Below, one piece after another: positions 23,977 to 32,898 of a DNA stretch of 42,675 bases. Source of the stretch: Peptoclostridium sp965368085 (GTDB lineage: Bacteria > Bacillota > Clostridia > Peptostreptococcales > Peptostreptococcaceae); assembly GCA_965368085.1 (NCBI GenBank), contig CBDULP010000020.1:1-42675 (forward strand), given 5' to 3'. The notes under the pieces were generated by a model. It did no database searches, had not been told where the DNA came from, and saw only the letters and a list, made by a program, of their open reading frames with translations. The position numbers were made by a program, and so were the translations under genes. Within the stretch, counting starts at the first letter, position 1. Every line of letters begins with the position of its first letter.

Positions 23977-24984
23977 TTATCTCACGGGCTCTTTGGCTTC
24001 ATAGGGCCTCATCAGGAAGTCCACATACTGGGCTCTTTCATATGCATAAGGATCATCCAGATTCCCCTTCGAAAGCTTTCCTTTGAAATCCTCTATTTTT
24101 TCGTATCCCTTTGATTCCATCCACCTTATCATGTCTTCAATCATCTTTTCAACATGGTCGACATTATGCTTATATACAGTGCTTACTATCTGTACACAGT
24201 TGGCTCCAGCAAGCAGCATCCTTATTACATCCTCGCCGCTCATTATTCCAGTTGAAGAACATATGTCGGCTCCTATTTTTCCTGACAAAAGGCCTGCGTA
24301 TCTAAGCGGCAGCTTCATGTCCTCCCTGTTGCTGAAATTGAGTGTAAGCGTGTTCTTCTCGCTTTTGACATCTATGTCCGGCTCGAAAAGCCTGTTGAAA
24401 AGTACAAATCCATCTGTTCCCATCTTGTCCATTCTAGACACCACATTCATGACATTCGCATAAAATGGGCTGAGTTTTACCGACACAGGGATTGAAACTT
24501 CTCTTTTTATCTTTGAAAGTATGTCCATCTGGGCCTTTTCTATTGACTCTCCGGTCTCTTCAACGCTTCTTGGTATGGAGTAGAAGTTAAGTTCCAGTCC
24601 GTCCGCTCCCGCTTCCTCAAGCTTTTTGGCATATTCAACCCACGAGTCCTCATATACGGCGTTGAGACTTGCTATAACCGGTATGTCCACACTTTCCTTG
24701 AGCTTTTTGAGTTTTAAAAGATGCTCTTTTATTCCAGCATGTTCAAGCTGCGGATGTGTTGTTATCATCTCCGCATGCCTTTCGTTAAACTCCTCCATAT
24801 CATCTTCAAGTTCCATCCTCTCAAGCTGTATCTGCTCTTCGAATACGGACTTGAAAACCACAGCGCCGGCCCCTGCCTTTTCAAGCTTTTGTATTGTCTC
24901 GATATTCGATGAAAGATTGCTGGCTCCTATTATTATAGGAGTTTTAAGGTGTATCCCCATGAAATTCGTCTTGAGCCTTTTCAT
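23977..24984 (-). CDS. Dihydroorotate dehydrogenase-like TIM-barrel flavoprotein
   Basis: 335 residues of the DHOD-like family. It starts with KTNFMGIHLKTPIIIGASNLSSN and ends its barrel with GADICSSTGIMSGEDVIRMLLAGANCVQIVSTVY, the FMN-phosphate loop. The loop that carries the catalytic base in true type 1 enzymes (NxSCPN type) reads LNFYSIPRS here, so it is probably not PyrD. No pyrimidine genes are nearby. It is divergent from the corrinoid and methyltransferase pair. ATG 24984 has GAGGAGG eight bases upstream. The true substrate is not known. Confidence 0.82.
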   Translation of the reverse strand: MKRLKTNFMGIHLKTPIIIGASNLSSNIETIQKLEKAGAGAVVFKSVFEEQIQLERMELEDDMEEFNERHAEMITTHPQLEHAGIKEHLLKLKKLKESVDIPVIASLNAVYEDSWVEYAKKLEEAGADGLELNFYSIPRSVEETGESIEKAQMDILSKIKREVSIPVSVKLSPFYANVMNVVSRMDKMGTDGFVLFNRLFEPDIDVKSEKNTLTLNFSNREDMKLPLRYAGLLSGKIGADICSSTGIMSGEDVIRMLLAGANCVQIVSTVYKHNVDHVEKMIEDMIRWMESKGYEKIEDFKGKLSKGNLDDPYAYERAQYVDFLMRPYEAKEPVR

Positions 24985-25342
24985 TAAAATTCCTCCTCAT
25001 TCCAATTGTCCATTTTTGATTTTCAGTTCACATGCGCTTCATTCATACAATCGAATAGTTTCAACATGCTGGATACCGAGTATATTTTCATATGAATTGC
25101 AGCCTGCATTGCAGAATTTGAAATGGTGTTTTTATACAATCATTATCGAGTCCTATCCAAACAGAATTTGTGCAGCACGTTATTTCTAATTATTTTTTAC
25201 CCATTTGTCACTTCGCCTAACACGGGACAGCTGCACTCAACTGTAAATATTCTTTTGCCGAGGGATCTGCTTACCCATATTCATGAAAATCATTCGCTAA
25301 ATTTATATATTTTCGCACTTCAATAGAATTATCTTATATTTG

Positions 25343-25372
25343 TTGCGCGTAATATCCGCACAAGAATATAAT
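25343..25372 (+). promoter_or_regulatory. Candidate promoter of the corrinoid-methyltransferase operon
   Basis: TTGCGC (25343-25348), 18 bases, TATAAT (25367-25372); leader about 65 bases. The remaining divergent region 24985-25342 has no supported gene and no recognised cobalamin riboswitch. Confidence 0.5.
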
Positions 25373-25443
25373 CGTTTTATGTGGCTTTTTAAGAAGTTTT
25401 TTCATTTTCACATATACTTTATATTTTAATTAGGAGGACTTTA

Positions 25444-26091
25444 ATGGAAAAAAATGAATTATTTAAGGAAATGGGTGAAGCCCTTGTCGAAATGGAAGAG
25501 GACAGGGTTGTCGAACTTTGCGAACAGTCTTTGAGTGATGGAATAGCTCCATTCGAAACAATAACAGGAGGCCTCATCCCCGGAATGGACAAAGTCAGCC
25601 AGCTTTATGAGGAAGAGGAGTACTTCATACCTGAAGTTTTAATGTGTGCGGATGCCTTCAATGCAGGGCTTGACATTGTAAAGCCTCACATGGACAAAAA
25701 TGCCATGTCAGATCCTGTAAAGGTTGTAATAGGCGTTATCCAGGGAGACACTCATGACATCGGGAAAAACCTTGTCAGGATAATGATGGAGGCTTCAGAC
25801 TTCGAGGTCCATGACCTTGGAAGGGACGTTCAACTCGACAGCTTCATAGACAAGGCCGAAGAGGTGGATGCCGACATAATATGCATGTCAACCCTTATGA
25901 CCACGACTATGGACGGAATGGGGACTGTAATAAACAGGCTCAAAGAAAAGGGCCTAAGGGACAAATACAAGATAATGATCGGCGGTGGCCCTATATCCCA
26001 GCATTTTGCTGACATTATAGGCGCCGACCTTTACACCAAGGATGCAAACGAAGCTGTAAAAGCCGCAAAAGAAATAATGGGGAGGTCTTAA
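25444..26091 (+). CDS. Methyltransferase-type corrinoid protein (MtaC/MtbC-like)
   Basis: 215 residues, normal for the family. Residues 1-88 form the helical cap (LIPGMDKVSQLYEEEEYFIPEVLMCADAF). Residues about 92-210 are the B12-binding Rossmann domain with DTHDIGKN at 102-109; His104 would be the lower cobalt ligand. SGS/GG phosphate-loop equivalents are CMSTLMTTT and IGGGP. It carries a methyl group on cobalt between two methyltransferases. AGGAGG precedes the ATG. It is followed after one base by the MtaA-like gene. Confidence 0.93.
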   Translation: MEKNELFKEMGEALVEMEEDRVVELCEQSLSDGIAPFETITGGLIPGMDKVSQLYEEEEYFIPEVLMCADAFNAGLDIVKPHMDKNAMSDPVKVVIGVIQGDTHDIGKNLVRIMMEASDFEVHDLGRDVQLDSFIDKAEEVDADIICMSTLMTTTMDGMGTVINRLKEKGLRDKYKIMIGGGPISQHFADIIGADLYTKDANEAVKAAKEIMGRS

Positions 26092-26092
26092 T

Positions 26093-27154
26093 ATGATGGA
26101 AGTTAAAAAGGACATAATGACTCCAAAGCAAAGACTTCAGGCTCTTATGGAAGGAAAACCAATGGACAGGATTCTTTGCATGCCCATAGTGACTTCAAAC
26201 ACTTCCCACCTGATCGGAAAGACAATAAAAGATTATCACCTTGACGGAAAAGTAATGGCAGAGTCTCACATAGCGGGATACAAAAGATTCGGATACGACC
26301 TCCTGTACATTTTCACAAACTGTTCATATGTGGCTGAGGCAATGGGCCAGGAGCTTCACTATCCCGAAGACGAGCCTGCCGTTTGCCACAATCCTATAGT
26401 CCAGTCAAGAGAAGACCTTTCAAAGGTTAAGATAGCCCAAAAAAACGACGGAAAGTTCCCTGTATTCTATGAAGCTCTAGATATTTTGAACAACACCGAA
26501 TGCATAAAAAATGAAGTCCCAATGGCGGTATGCTTTTCTGGCCCTCTTTCTTCCGCCGCAACTCTTAGGGGAGCCGAGGATTTTGTAAAAGACCTTTATA
26601 AAGACAAAGAACTTTGCGAGGAACTTTTGAAGCTCGCACTTGAAAGCTGCAAGAATTTCGTAAGGGAGATCATAGCCAGAGGCGCCATACCTATAATACT
26701 TGAGCCGCTTTCATCAGGGGACCTTATAAGCCCTGCAATGTTCAAGAAATTTTCACTTCCATACATAAAGGAACTTGTAGACCTTGCACATGAACTCGGA
26801 AGCCCTATCCCTCTTCACATGTGCGGAAAGACCCATAAAGTAATAGGCCATATGGCTGAATCGGGATCTGAAATACTGAGCATAGACAAATGCGACCTGG
26901 CCCTTGCAAGAGAAAAAGTTGACGGACGCTGCGTAATCCTTGGAAACGTAAGCCCTTCTGACGAACTGCTCTTCGGACCTGAAGAGAGAATAATAGCAGC
27001 AGGAAGACATTTTATCGATTCAATGAAAGGATACAATCCGGGCGGAATACTCGCAACAGGCTGTGAGGTTTCCCATAAGGTTTCATGGGAAAATCTTCAA
27101 ACGCTTATGGATGTCGCTCGAAGCTACGGCACTTATGATTACAAACCTGAATAG
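26093..27154 (+). CDS. UroD/MtaA-family corrinoid methyltransferase
   Basis: 353 residues with a UroD-type barrel. The zinc motif HxC-xn-C is complete: H242 and C244 in LHMCGKT and C324 in ATGCE. This is the ligand set of MtaA, MtbA and CmuA, which move methyl groups between a corrinoid protein and a thiol or pterin. True UroD lacks these Cys. GGGGAGG precedes the start; a second ATG follows the first directly. It pairs with the corrinoid protein, but no MtaB- or MttB-type substrate methyltransferase lies in this operon. The methyl acceptor (CoM, tetrahydrofolate or another) is not told by sequence. Confidence 0.9.
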   Translation: MMEVKKDIMTPKQRLQALMEGKPMDRILCMPIVTSNTSHLIGKTIKDYHLDGKVMAESHIAGYKRFGYDLLYIFTNCSYVAEAMGQELHYPEDEPAVCHNPIVQSREDLSKVKIAQKNDGKFPVFYEALDILNNTECIKNEVPMAVCFSGPLSSAATLRGAEDFVKDLYKDKELCEELLKLALESCKNFVREIIARGAIPIILEPLSSGDLISPAMFKKFSLPYIKELVDLAHELGSPIPLHMCGKTHKVIGHMAESGSEILSIDKCDLALAREKVDGRCVILGNVSPSDELLFGPEERIIAAGRHFIDSMKGYNPGGILATGCEVSHKVSWENLQTLMDVARSYGTYDYKPE

Positions 27155-27177
27155 ATAGCCCGACACTACAATGTGCA

Positions 27178-27217
27178 CAAAAAAGTCTGAATACTTCAAA
27201 ATTTTCAGACTTTTTTG
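27178..27217. terminator. Terminator after the corrinoid methyltransferase operon
   Basis: AAAAAAGTCTGAA pairs with TTTCAGACTTTTTT (loop of about 10), a strong symmetrical hairpin with a T-run. Confidence 0.9.
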
Positions 27218-27396
27218 TTTTTTGATAAATCCCAGTGTTTACAACGTGTTGATCTACATAAAAAACCGGGCATTCAAAAAAAATATTATATTTTTTATGT
27301 TTTTGTGTTTAAGTCCAAGTTACTTAGGTATAAATTAAATACAAAACAAATTAAATTCTAAGACTTAAAAAACTTAGAAAATTCATTTGAAGGGAC

Positions 27397-27580
27397 TGAT
27401 TCCACCAAAATAACCGGCACATTATAAAGATATTTCGGAAAGAGAATAAGTGATCTTTCCAATTCAAAAAGAATAGGATGTGATTCCACCAAAATAGGCG
27501 GCATATTATAAAAGACATTTCGGAAAGAGAATAAGTGATCTTTCCAATTCAAAAGAATAGGATGTGATTCCACCAAAATA
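27397..27580. repeat. Tandem 84-bp repeat, two full copies and one 16-bp part copy
   Basis: Copies at 27397-27480 and 27481-27564 are about 90% identical; the part copy TGATTCCACCAAAATA is at 27565-27580. Each full copy holds the hairpin GGAAAGA-N10-TCTTTCC (in copy 1 near 27437-27460). The minus strand is open through all copies (72 codons, starting TTG) because 84 is a multiple of three and small indels cancel, but there is no ribosome site. It lies in the 508-base gap between two terminators, apart from any gene. Confidence 0.85.
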
Positions 27581-27607
27581 TGAATAGTTCAGAAGAGAGC
27601 ATAGAGT

Positions 27608-27645
27608 AAAAGGCCGATGTTGAAAAAACTTCAATATCGGCCTTA
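27608..27645. terminator. Terminator after typA
   Basis: AAGGCCGAT-TTGAA pairs with TTCAA-ATCGGCCTT with one mismatch each side; loop of about 5. A-rich on the left side gives the minus-strand T-run. Confidence 0.85.
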
Positions 27646-27662
27646 ATTAGTTTTTGTATTTA

Positions 27663-29489
27663 TTACTGCACGTTTCTCTTTTTGTTGTACTTAACTCTGT
27701 CCGACTCGTTTAGAACTTTCTTTCTAAGTCTTATGCTGTCAGGTGTAACTTCAACAAGCTCGTCATCGGCTATGAATTCAAGCGCTTCTTCAAGCGTAAA
27801 TGTCCTTGGAGTCGAAAGCTTTATTGCATCGTCTGAACCTGAAGCTCTTGTGTTTGTAAGTTTTTTGTTTTTGCAAGGGTTTACAGTCATGTCTTCTTTT
27901 CTGCTGTTTATTCCTATTATCATTCCCTCGTAAACTTCCGTAGCAGGAGCCACTGTCATAACAGCTCTGTCACTTAGGTTGTAAAGCGAGTATGCCATTG
28001 TCGTTCCGTTTTCCTGAGATATAAGAACTCCGTTGATTCTGTGAGGAATCTCTCCCTTGTGAGGCTCGAATCTTTCGAAAGATCTTACAAGAGTTCCCTC
28101 TCCCCTTGTATCGTTTATAAATTCACTTCTGTATCCAAGAAGCCCTCTTGTAGGAACTATGAACTCAAGCTTTGTATATCCTTCTTCGGCTCCCATGCCT
28201 TCCATCATACCTTTTCTAAGGTTAAGCTTTGATATTACAGTACCCGTGTGCTCGTCAGGAACACTTGCTATAACCCTTTCAACAGGCTCCATAAGAACTC
28301 CGTCTTCATGGTGCATAAGAACCTGAGGCTTTGATACTGAAATTTCGTATCCTTCTCTTCTCATGTTTTCAAGAAGTATAGAAAGGTGAAGCTCTCCTCT
28401 TCCTGAAACCTTGTATCCGTCAGTAGTTTCAAGAGGATCAACTTTAAGTCCTACGTTGACTTCGAGCTCTTTTTCAAGCCTGTCCTTTATGTGTCTTGTA
28501 GTGATGAACTTACCGCTTTTTCCGCACAGCGGAGAGTCGTTTACAAGGAAGTTCATAGAAAGAGTAGGCTCTTCTATCTTTATCATTTCCATAGGCTCAA
28601 GCGTATCTTCGCTATTTCCTATAGTTTCTCCTATTGATATTGTGCTTATCCCCGAAATAACAGCTATGTCTCCACTTAAAGCTTCATCGCAAGGATTTTG
28701 GCTTAGTCCCTCATATGTGAAAAGCTTTGCTATCTTTCCTCTTTCAACGCTTCCATCTCTTTTGCTTACTGCAACGGTCTGACCCTGCTTTACTTTACCC
28801 CTGTATATCCTTCCTATTCCAAGTCTTCCTATATACTCGTCGTATCCAAGAGCTGACACTTGCATTTGAAGAGGCTCTTCGTCAAGTACAGGGTACTCCT
28901 GAACGTGGTTTATTATGGTTTCGAAAAGCGGTGAAAGGTCTGTACTTTCGTCTGCCATAGTACGCTTTGCTATTCCTTCCTTGGCAACACCGAATATAAT
29001 AGGGAAGTCAAGCTGCTCGTCAGTGGCGTCAAGCTCTATGAACAGGTCAAGAACCATGTCGACTACTTCCTCTGCCCTTTGGTCTTTTTTGTCTATTTTG
29101 TTTATGAAAAGTATAGGCTTTATTCCCATTTCAAGAGACTTCTTAAGCACAAACCTAGTCTGAGGCATTGGTCCTTCGCTTGAGTCTACAAGAAGTATAG
29201 CCGTATCGACAGTCTTTATAACCCTTTCAACCTCAGATGAGAAGTCAGAGTGACCTGGCGTGTCAACTATGTTTATCTTAGTTCCGTTATAGCTTATGGC
29301 ACAGTTTTTAGAGTATATTGTTATTCCTCTTTCTCTCTCTATGTCATTGCTGTCCATTACACAGTCAACAACTTCTTGGTTCTCTCTGAACACTCCACTT
29401 TGAGACAAAAATGCATCTACAAGAGTCGATTTTCCCGCGTCTACGTGAGCTATTACGGCTACGTTTATTATTCCTTTTCTCTTTTGCAT
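27663..29489 (-). CDS. typA: Ribosome-associated translational GTPase TypA/BipA
   Basis: 608 residues, the family length. G1 AHVDAGKST at about 14-22, switch ERERGITI, G3 DTPGH, and G4 NKID are all intact. The EF-G-like domains and the TypA-specific C-terminal domain (RGLLGYRSEFINDTRGEGTLVRSFERFEPHKGEI) are present. It binds 70S ribosomes and acts in 50S assembly and stress growth. ATG 29489 has AAGGA about 12 bases upstream. It is monocistronic, with its own terminator. Confidence 0.96.
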   Translation of the reverse strand: MQKRKGIINVAVIAHVDAGKSTLVDAFLSQSGVFRENQEVVDCVMDSNDIERERGITIYSKNCAISYNGTKINIVDTPGHSDFSSEVERVIKTVDTAILLVDSSEGPMPQTRFVLKKSLEMGIKPILFINKIDKKDQRAEEVVDMVLDLFIELDATDEQLDFPIIFGVAKEGIAKRTMADESTDLSPLFETIINHVQEYPVLDEEPLQMQVSALGYDEYIGRLGIGRIYRGKVKQGQTVAVSKRDGSVERGKIAKLFTYEGLSQNPCDEALSGDIAVISGISTISIGETIGNSEDTLEPMEMIKIEEPTLSMNFLVNDSPLCGKSGKFITTRHIKDRLEKELEVNVGLKVDPLETTDGYKVSGRGELHLSILLENMRREGYEISVSKPQVLMHHEDGVLMEPVERVIASVPDEHTGTVISKLNLRKGMMEGMGAEEGYTKLEFIVPTRGLLGYRSEFINDTRGEGTLVRSFERFEPHKGEIPHRINGVLISQENGTTMAYSLYNLSDRAVMTVAPATEVYEGMIIGINSRKEDMTVNPCKNKKLTNTRASGSDDAIKLSTPRTFTLEEALEFIADDELVEVTPDSIRLRKKVLNESDRVKYNKKRNVQ

Positions 29490-29771
29490 AAGTTTACCAT
29501 TCCTTTTTAAATTATAAAGTTTTCTTTGAAATATCTATATGAACCTTCGAAACCCAGCTATAAAGCGGGTTCGAGCTTTTGATCGAGCCTCTTTTTTGAG
29601 CCACTATACTATTTTACACCTAAAACATACGGGAATCAAATTAAATTTGCGTTATCCCTTAAATTATTTTAATTTACGACCTTCAATTGAGTGAACGGCC
29701 TTGCATTTCGATTTGAAGTTCGCTTGCAAAAATCGTTGGTGAATGTTATTCCAAATTAATGATTCGTTTTA

Positions 29772-30809
29772 TCACTTGAACATGCCAACTATTCCCTGCT
29801 CGTCAAGCTTCTTCCCTATTATGCAAAGTCCTCGTGCACCCGGCTTTGCATCGTTATATATGGAGTATCTTCCATTTACATAGCTGAATTCAACTGCACT
29901 CCCTTCGCCAGATACAAAACCCTTGGCCCTTATAACTCTTCCGTGGGCTCCTTCCGAAAGGGCCTTTAGCGCTTTTTCAAGCTCGCACATGCTCATTTGC
30001 TCGCGTGGAACAAGAGATATTGACATGAGCCCCTGTGTGGAGTCCCTGTGTTCATGGTCGTGGCCTTCACATGAGCATCCGCAGTCACAGCCCCCTTCAT
30101 CGCCATGCCCTTGAGTCTGCTCATGTGAATGATCATTTCCTGTGCACCCGCATGAGCAGGCACCATTTGAATTCATTTCAAAGTCCATTTTGAAAAGCTT
30201 TCCATAGTCTTTTCCAAAGCTTCCTTCCACCATGCTTAAAAACTCCAAGTCCTTTATGTCATCCCACTGCTCGTCCACAACTGTGGCATTAGGGCTCAAT
30301 ATTTCCACCTCTTTTGCAACCTTTCTTACAGTCGCCCGGTCAGTCTCTTGAACCTTGCTCAGTACCACAGTGTTGGCAGTGCTTATCTGATCCCTGAAAA
30401 ATTCCCCGAATGCATCAACATTTTCCAAATAGTCGACGCTGTCGACTATTGTAGTGCAGCTTTGAAGCTCGCACACGCTTTTTATGCTATCCTTTTCGAG
30501 TATGGGGGTTATCCAGCTCAGCATCCCCACGCCCGTAGGCTCTATAACTATCCTGTCGGGCTTGAATTTTTCAGCGATTTCCACTATGGACTTTTCAAAG
30601 TCCATTTTCATGCTGCAGCATATGCATCCGCTCGAAAGCTCTATTACATCAAATCCGTCCTTTTTGACAATTTCCGCATCTATTCCTATCTCTCCGAATT
30701 CATTTTCAAGGAGGACTGTCTTTTGCCCCTCGCAGGCTCCCAACAACCTTTTTATAAATGTAGTTTTTCCTGCACCCAAAAATCCCGATATTATATTTAC
30801 CTTTATCAA
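29772..30809 (-). CDS. CobW/COG0523 G3E GTPase with a Cys/His-rich linker
   Basis: 345 residues. Walker A GFLGAGKT at 9-16, the metal motif GCICC at 61-65, and a C-terminal CobW domain from about 262. The usual NKxD reads SKVQ (about 151-154). Residues 217-254 form a linker with seven Cys and six His (CSCGC, HSH, CDCGCSC, HDHEH), a probable metal-binding arm. COG0523 proteins deliver or sense Zn, Co or Fe-type metals. The start is TTG 30809, with GGGAAGG close upstream. It is last in the operon with the YibE/F gene 22 bases upstream, so metal delivery to the neighbouring methyltransferase is possible. Confidence 0.88.
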   Translation of the reverse strand: MIKVNIISGFLGAGKTTFIKRLLGACEGQKTVLLENEFGEIGIDAEIVKKDGFDVIELSSGCICCSMKMDFEKSIVEIAEKFKPDRIVIEPTGVGMLSWITPILEKDSIKSVCELQSCTTIVDSVDYLENVDAFGEFFRDQISTANTVVLSKVQETDRATVRKVAKEVEILSPNATVVDEQWDDIKDLEFLSMVEGSFGKDYGKLFKMDFEMNSNGACSCGCTGNDHSHEQTQGHGDEGGCDCGCSCEGHDHEHRDSTQGLMSISLVPREQMSMCELEKALKALSEGAHGRVIRAKGFVSGEGSAVEFSYVNGRYSIYNDAKPGARGLCIIGKKLDEQGIVGMFK

Positions 30810-30831
30810 AGCCTTCCCTTCTTTCTACGCA

Positions 30832-31731
30832 TTATGCCGTCTTTTTTTCTTCCTTTTGTAAAATGCTCTTGTCTCTTAAAATTCCGGCTACGGCGGCAGT
30901 TATAGGCACCGTGAATATAAGCCCTATGCTGCCTGCAAGCGACCTTACTATTTCACCCGCTATATTGTCCAGCGATATTATCTCGATAAGCGATATGTCA
31001 TATGTCGAAAACATGAGCATTATATTGAGACTGCTGCCTACATATGCAAGTATCAGAGTATCCGCCATAGTCCCCATTATATCGCGGCCGACATTCATGC
31101 CGGCGTTTATGAGCTCCTTCGTCCCCATACCCGGGTTAGCCTGTTCTATCTCGTTCATGGAAGAGGCTATTGACATTCCCACATCCATGACGGCTCCCAT
31201 GGCTCCTATTATTATTCCCGCAAAGAGTATGCCCTTAAAGTCTATGTTCTTCGAATAGAGTATTATGTGTATCGCCTCATCGCTGCTTAGACCGTTTAGC
31301 TGTATCATATTCCCCACCACAAAGGCGGTGATTCCCGCTATTATGACCCCGGCGCTAGTTCCTATTGCGGCGCAAAGGGTCTTTTTATTGAATCCGCTTA
31401 TTAAAAGAAGCGCCACCACTATGTTGACTATGCATATGAATATGGACACCATCATGGGGTCATAACCCGCAAGTATGAGCGGTATTAGAATTTTCACAAC
31501 TGCAACCACTGTTATTATAAGCGTTATAACTGATTTGAGGCCCTTTTTGCCCCCTATTATCACAAGCCCTCCGAGGAAAAGTATCACAAGGTAGAATATG
31601 GGGATTTTTTCTCTGTGCATAGGCTCGCTTATGAAGCGCTCTCCTGCAATCTTTGCTGCAAACATGAGTGCAATGAGAACAAGCCACGGAAGCGCCTTCT
31701 CGTATTCTATCCGTTCAATGTATTTTCTCAT
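30832..31731 (-). CDS. YibE/F-family membrane protein
   Basis: 299 residues with about eight helices. The family pattern GAMGAVMDVGMSIASSMNEI (about 185-204) and the NAGMNVGRDIMGTMADTLILAYVGSSL stretch are present. The protein lacks the long external N-terminal domain found in many YibE/F members, so it is the permease-like core. Its function is not known. Its ATG overlaps the stop of the methyltransferase gene as ATGA, so the two are coupled. Confidence 0.85.
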   Translation of the reverse strand: MRKYIERIEYEKALPWLVLIALMFAAKIAGERFISEPMHREKIPIFYLVILFLGGLVIIGGKKGLKSVITLIITVVAVVKILIPLILAGYDPMMVSIFICIVNIVVALLLISGFNKKTLCAAIGTSAGVIIAGITAFVVGNMIQLNGLSSDEAIHIILYSKNIDFKGILFAGIIIGAMGAVMDVGMSIASSMNEIEQANPGMGTKELINAGMNVGRDIMGTMADTLILAYVGSSLNIMLMFSTYDISLIEIISLDNIAGEIVRSLAGSIGLIFTVPITAAVAGILRDKSILQKEEKKTA

Positions 31732-32801
31732 ATCCCAATCATCTGCTCCAGCTTGTCAGTGTTTACCGGATATCCTATCTCCCTCGCGGCGTCCATCATG
31801 GCGTGTATGTTTTCAAAGGGCGTGTCCACCGGAAGGCTGCATCCCGACATTATCACATAGCCCTTAGGAGAGTCCCAGGCCTGCATCGTGCATTCGGCAA
31901 CGGCCTTTCGAACATCCGCAGGCGTTCCTGCGTACATTATGGACGCGGGGTCCACATGTCCTAGTATTTTAACCCTGTCTCCGATGGATTCCCTGCACTG
32001 TCTCAGGTCCACAACATTATCTATGCTGAAGCCCGCAACGCCCATATCCACTATGTCTTCCCATATCTTGTCCGTCTTTCCGCATATGTGCATTGTCACA
32101 GGCTTTCCCTTGCCCTTTATGTGCTGCACCAGCCTTTTTATGTACGGGGCTCCGAACGTCCTGAAGTGCTTTGGACTTACCACAGTGCACGAAGACATCG
32201 GCTCAGATATTGTAGGGGTAAGCCCCTGGGCCAGTATGGCATCTGCATATCTTATGCATGTTTCAAGAGACACCTCGCACAGCCTGTGCACAGCTTCCGG
32301 ATTCTTGAAAAACATCTTTGTCATTTTTTGTATTCCTATTAAGAAGAATGCGTTTGTAAAAGGGCCGACTATTCCTCCCGCACATCCAACCTCGTCACCG
32401 ATCTCGTCTATAAGATACTTCATCGCCTCAACGTGGACAGGCAGCCTTCCGTCCTTGTAGGGATCAGCCGGCTGGAGCAGGTCGATCTTTGATACGTCGT
32501 CTATCGCTGACGCCCCAAGGTCTGCGGTATTGTCCTCAGGAAAAATCACCTTCGCCCCCATGGCCTCGGCCCATGGGAAAAGGTCAGTAAATATTCTAAC
32601 TCCGTCGTATCCAAATTCCCTGTAAGATGCTATCTGCGCATTTGCGATTGTCCTGGCACACGTATTGAACTCGGATATCTTGCACCCGTACACCCTCGCC
32701 ACTCCGTTTGCTACATTCGGATTGCAGGGAAGCCTGTCGACTGTTTCGCCTCTCGCCATGGCCTTCGCCCTTTCCATTGGCGTCATACTGTCTTTTCTCA
32801 T
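31728..32801 (-). CDS. UroD/MtaA-family methyltransferase in an ABC-importer operon
   Basis: 357 residues. It shares the layout of the gene at 26093-27154: MTPMERAKAMARGE start, YREFGYDGVRIFTDL, and the zinc set H238/C240 (MHICGKT) and C321 (MSGCS). E200 in SEPMSS matches the conserved acid of the family. A methyl transfer role is therefore far likelier than uroporphyrinogen decarboxylation. ATG 32801 has AAAAGGAGG; longer frames run back to 32930 through a hairpin and the permease end. No corrinoid protein is in this operon; the nearest is at 25444. Confidence 0.85.
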   Translation of the reverse strand: MRKDSMTPMERAKAMARGETVDRLPCNPNVANGVARVYGCKISEFNTCARTIANAQIASYREFGYDGVRIFTDLFPWAEAMGAKVIFPEDNTADLGASAIDDVSKIDLLQPADPYKDGRLPVHVEAMKYLIDEIGDEVGCAGGIVGPFTNAFFLIGIQKMTKMFFKNPEAVHRLCEVSLETCIRYADAILAQGLTPTISEPMSSCTVVSPKHFRTFGAPYIKRLVQHIKGKGKPVTMHICGKTDKIWEDIVDMGVAGFSIDNVVDLRQCRESIGDRVKILGHVDPASIMYAGTPADVRKAVAECTMQAWDSPKGYVIMSGCSLPVDTPFENIHAMMDAAREIGYPVNTDKLEQMIGI

Positions 32802-32848
32802 AACATCCTCCTTTTGATATTTTTTGTCATTTTCAAATTTTTCCATAC

Positions 32849-32886
32849 AAAAAAGAATATCTCTCCTTAAATATACATAAGGAGAG
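32849..32886 (-). terminator. Hairpin between permease and methyltransferase genes
   Basis: CTCTCCTTA (32861-32869) pairs perfectly with TAAGGAGAG (32878-32886), loop of 8, then ATATTCTTTTTT on the minus strand. It is a partial terminator or attenuator. The stem hides an AAGGAGAG ribosome-site look-alike. Confidence 0.65.
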
Positions 32887-32898
32887 CATCCGTCGATT

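Noticed and set aside
24985..25443. Possible cobalamin riboswitch ahead of the corrinoid operon.
   Set aside because: No B12-box-like sequence was seen, and the gene has a plain promoter with a short leader.
27358..27576. 72-codon minus-strand frame across the 84-bp repeats.
   Set aside because: No ribosome site and a TTG start; the frame follows from the repeat length. Kept as a repeat, not a gene.
29560..29610. GGTTCGAGC-like T-loop sequence downstream of the CobW gene that hints at a tRNA.
   Set aside because: No acceptor stem, anticodon arm or CCA end could be built around it.
31728..32801. Annotation as uroporphyrinogen decarboxylase.
   Set aside because: The zinc motif HxC-xn-C and the operon setting fit MtaA-type methyltransferases; no haem or sirohaem genes are nearby.
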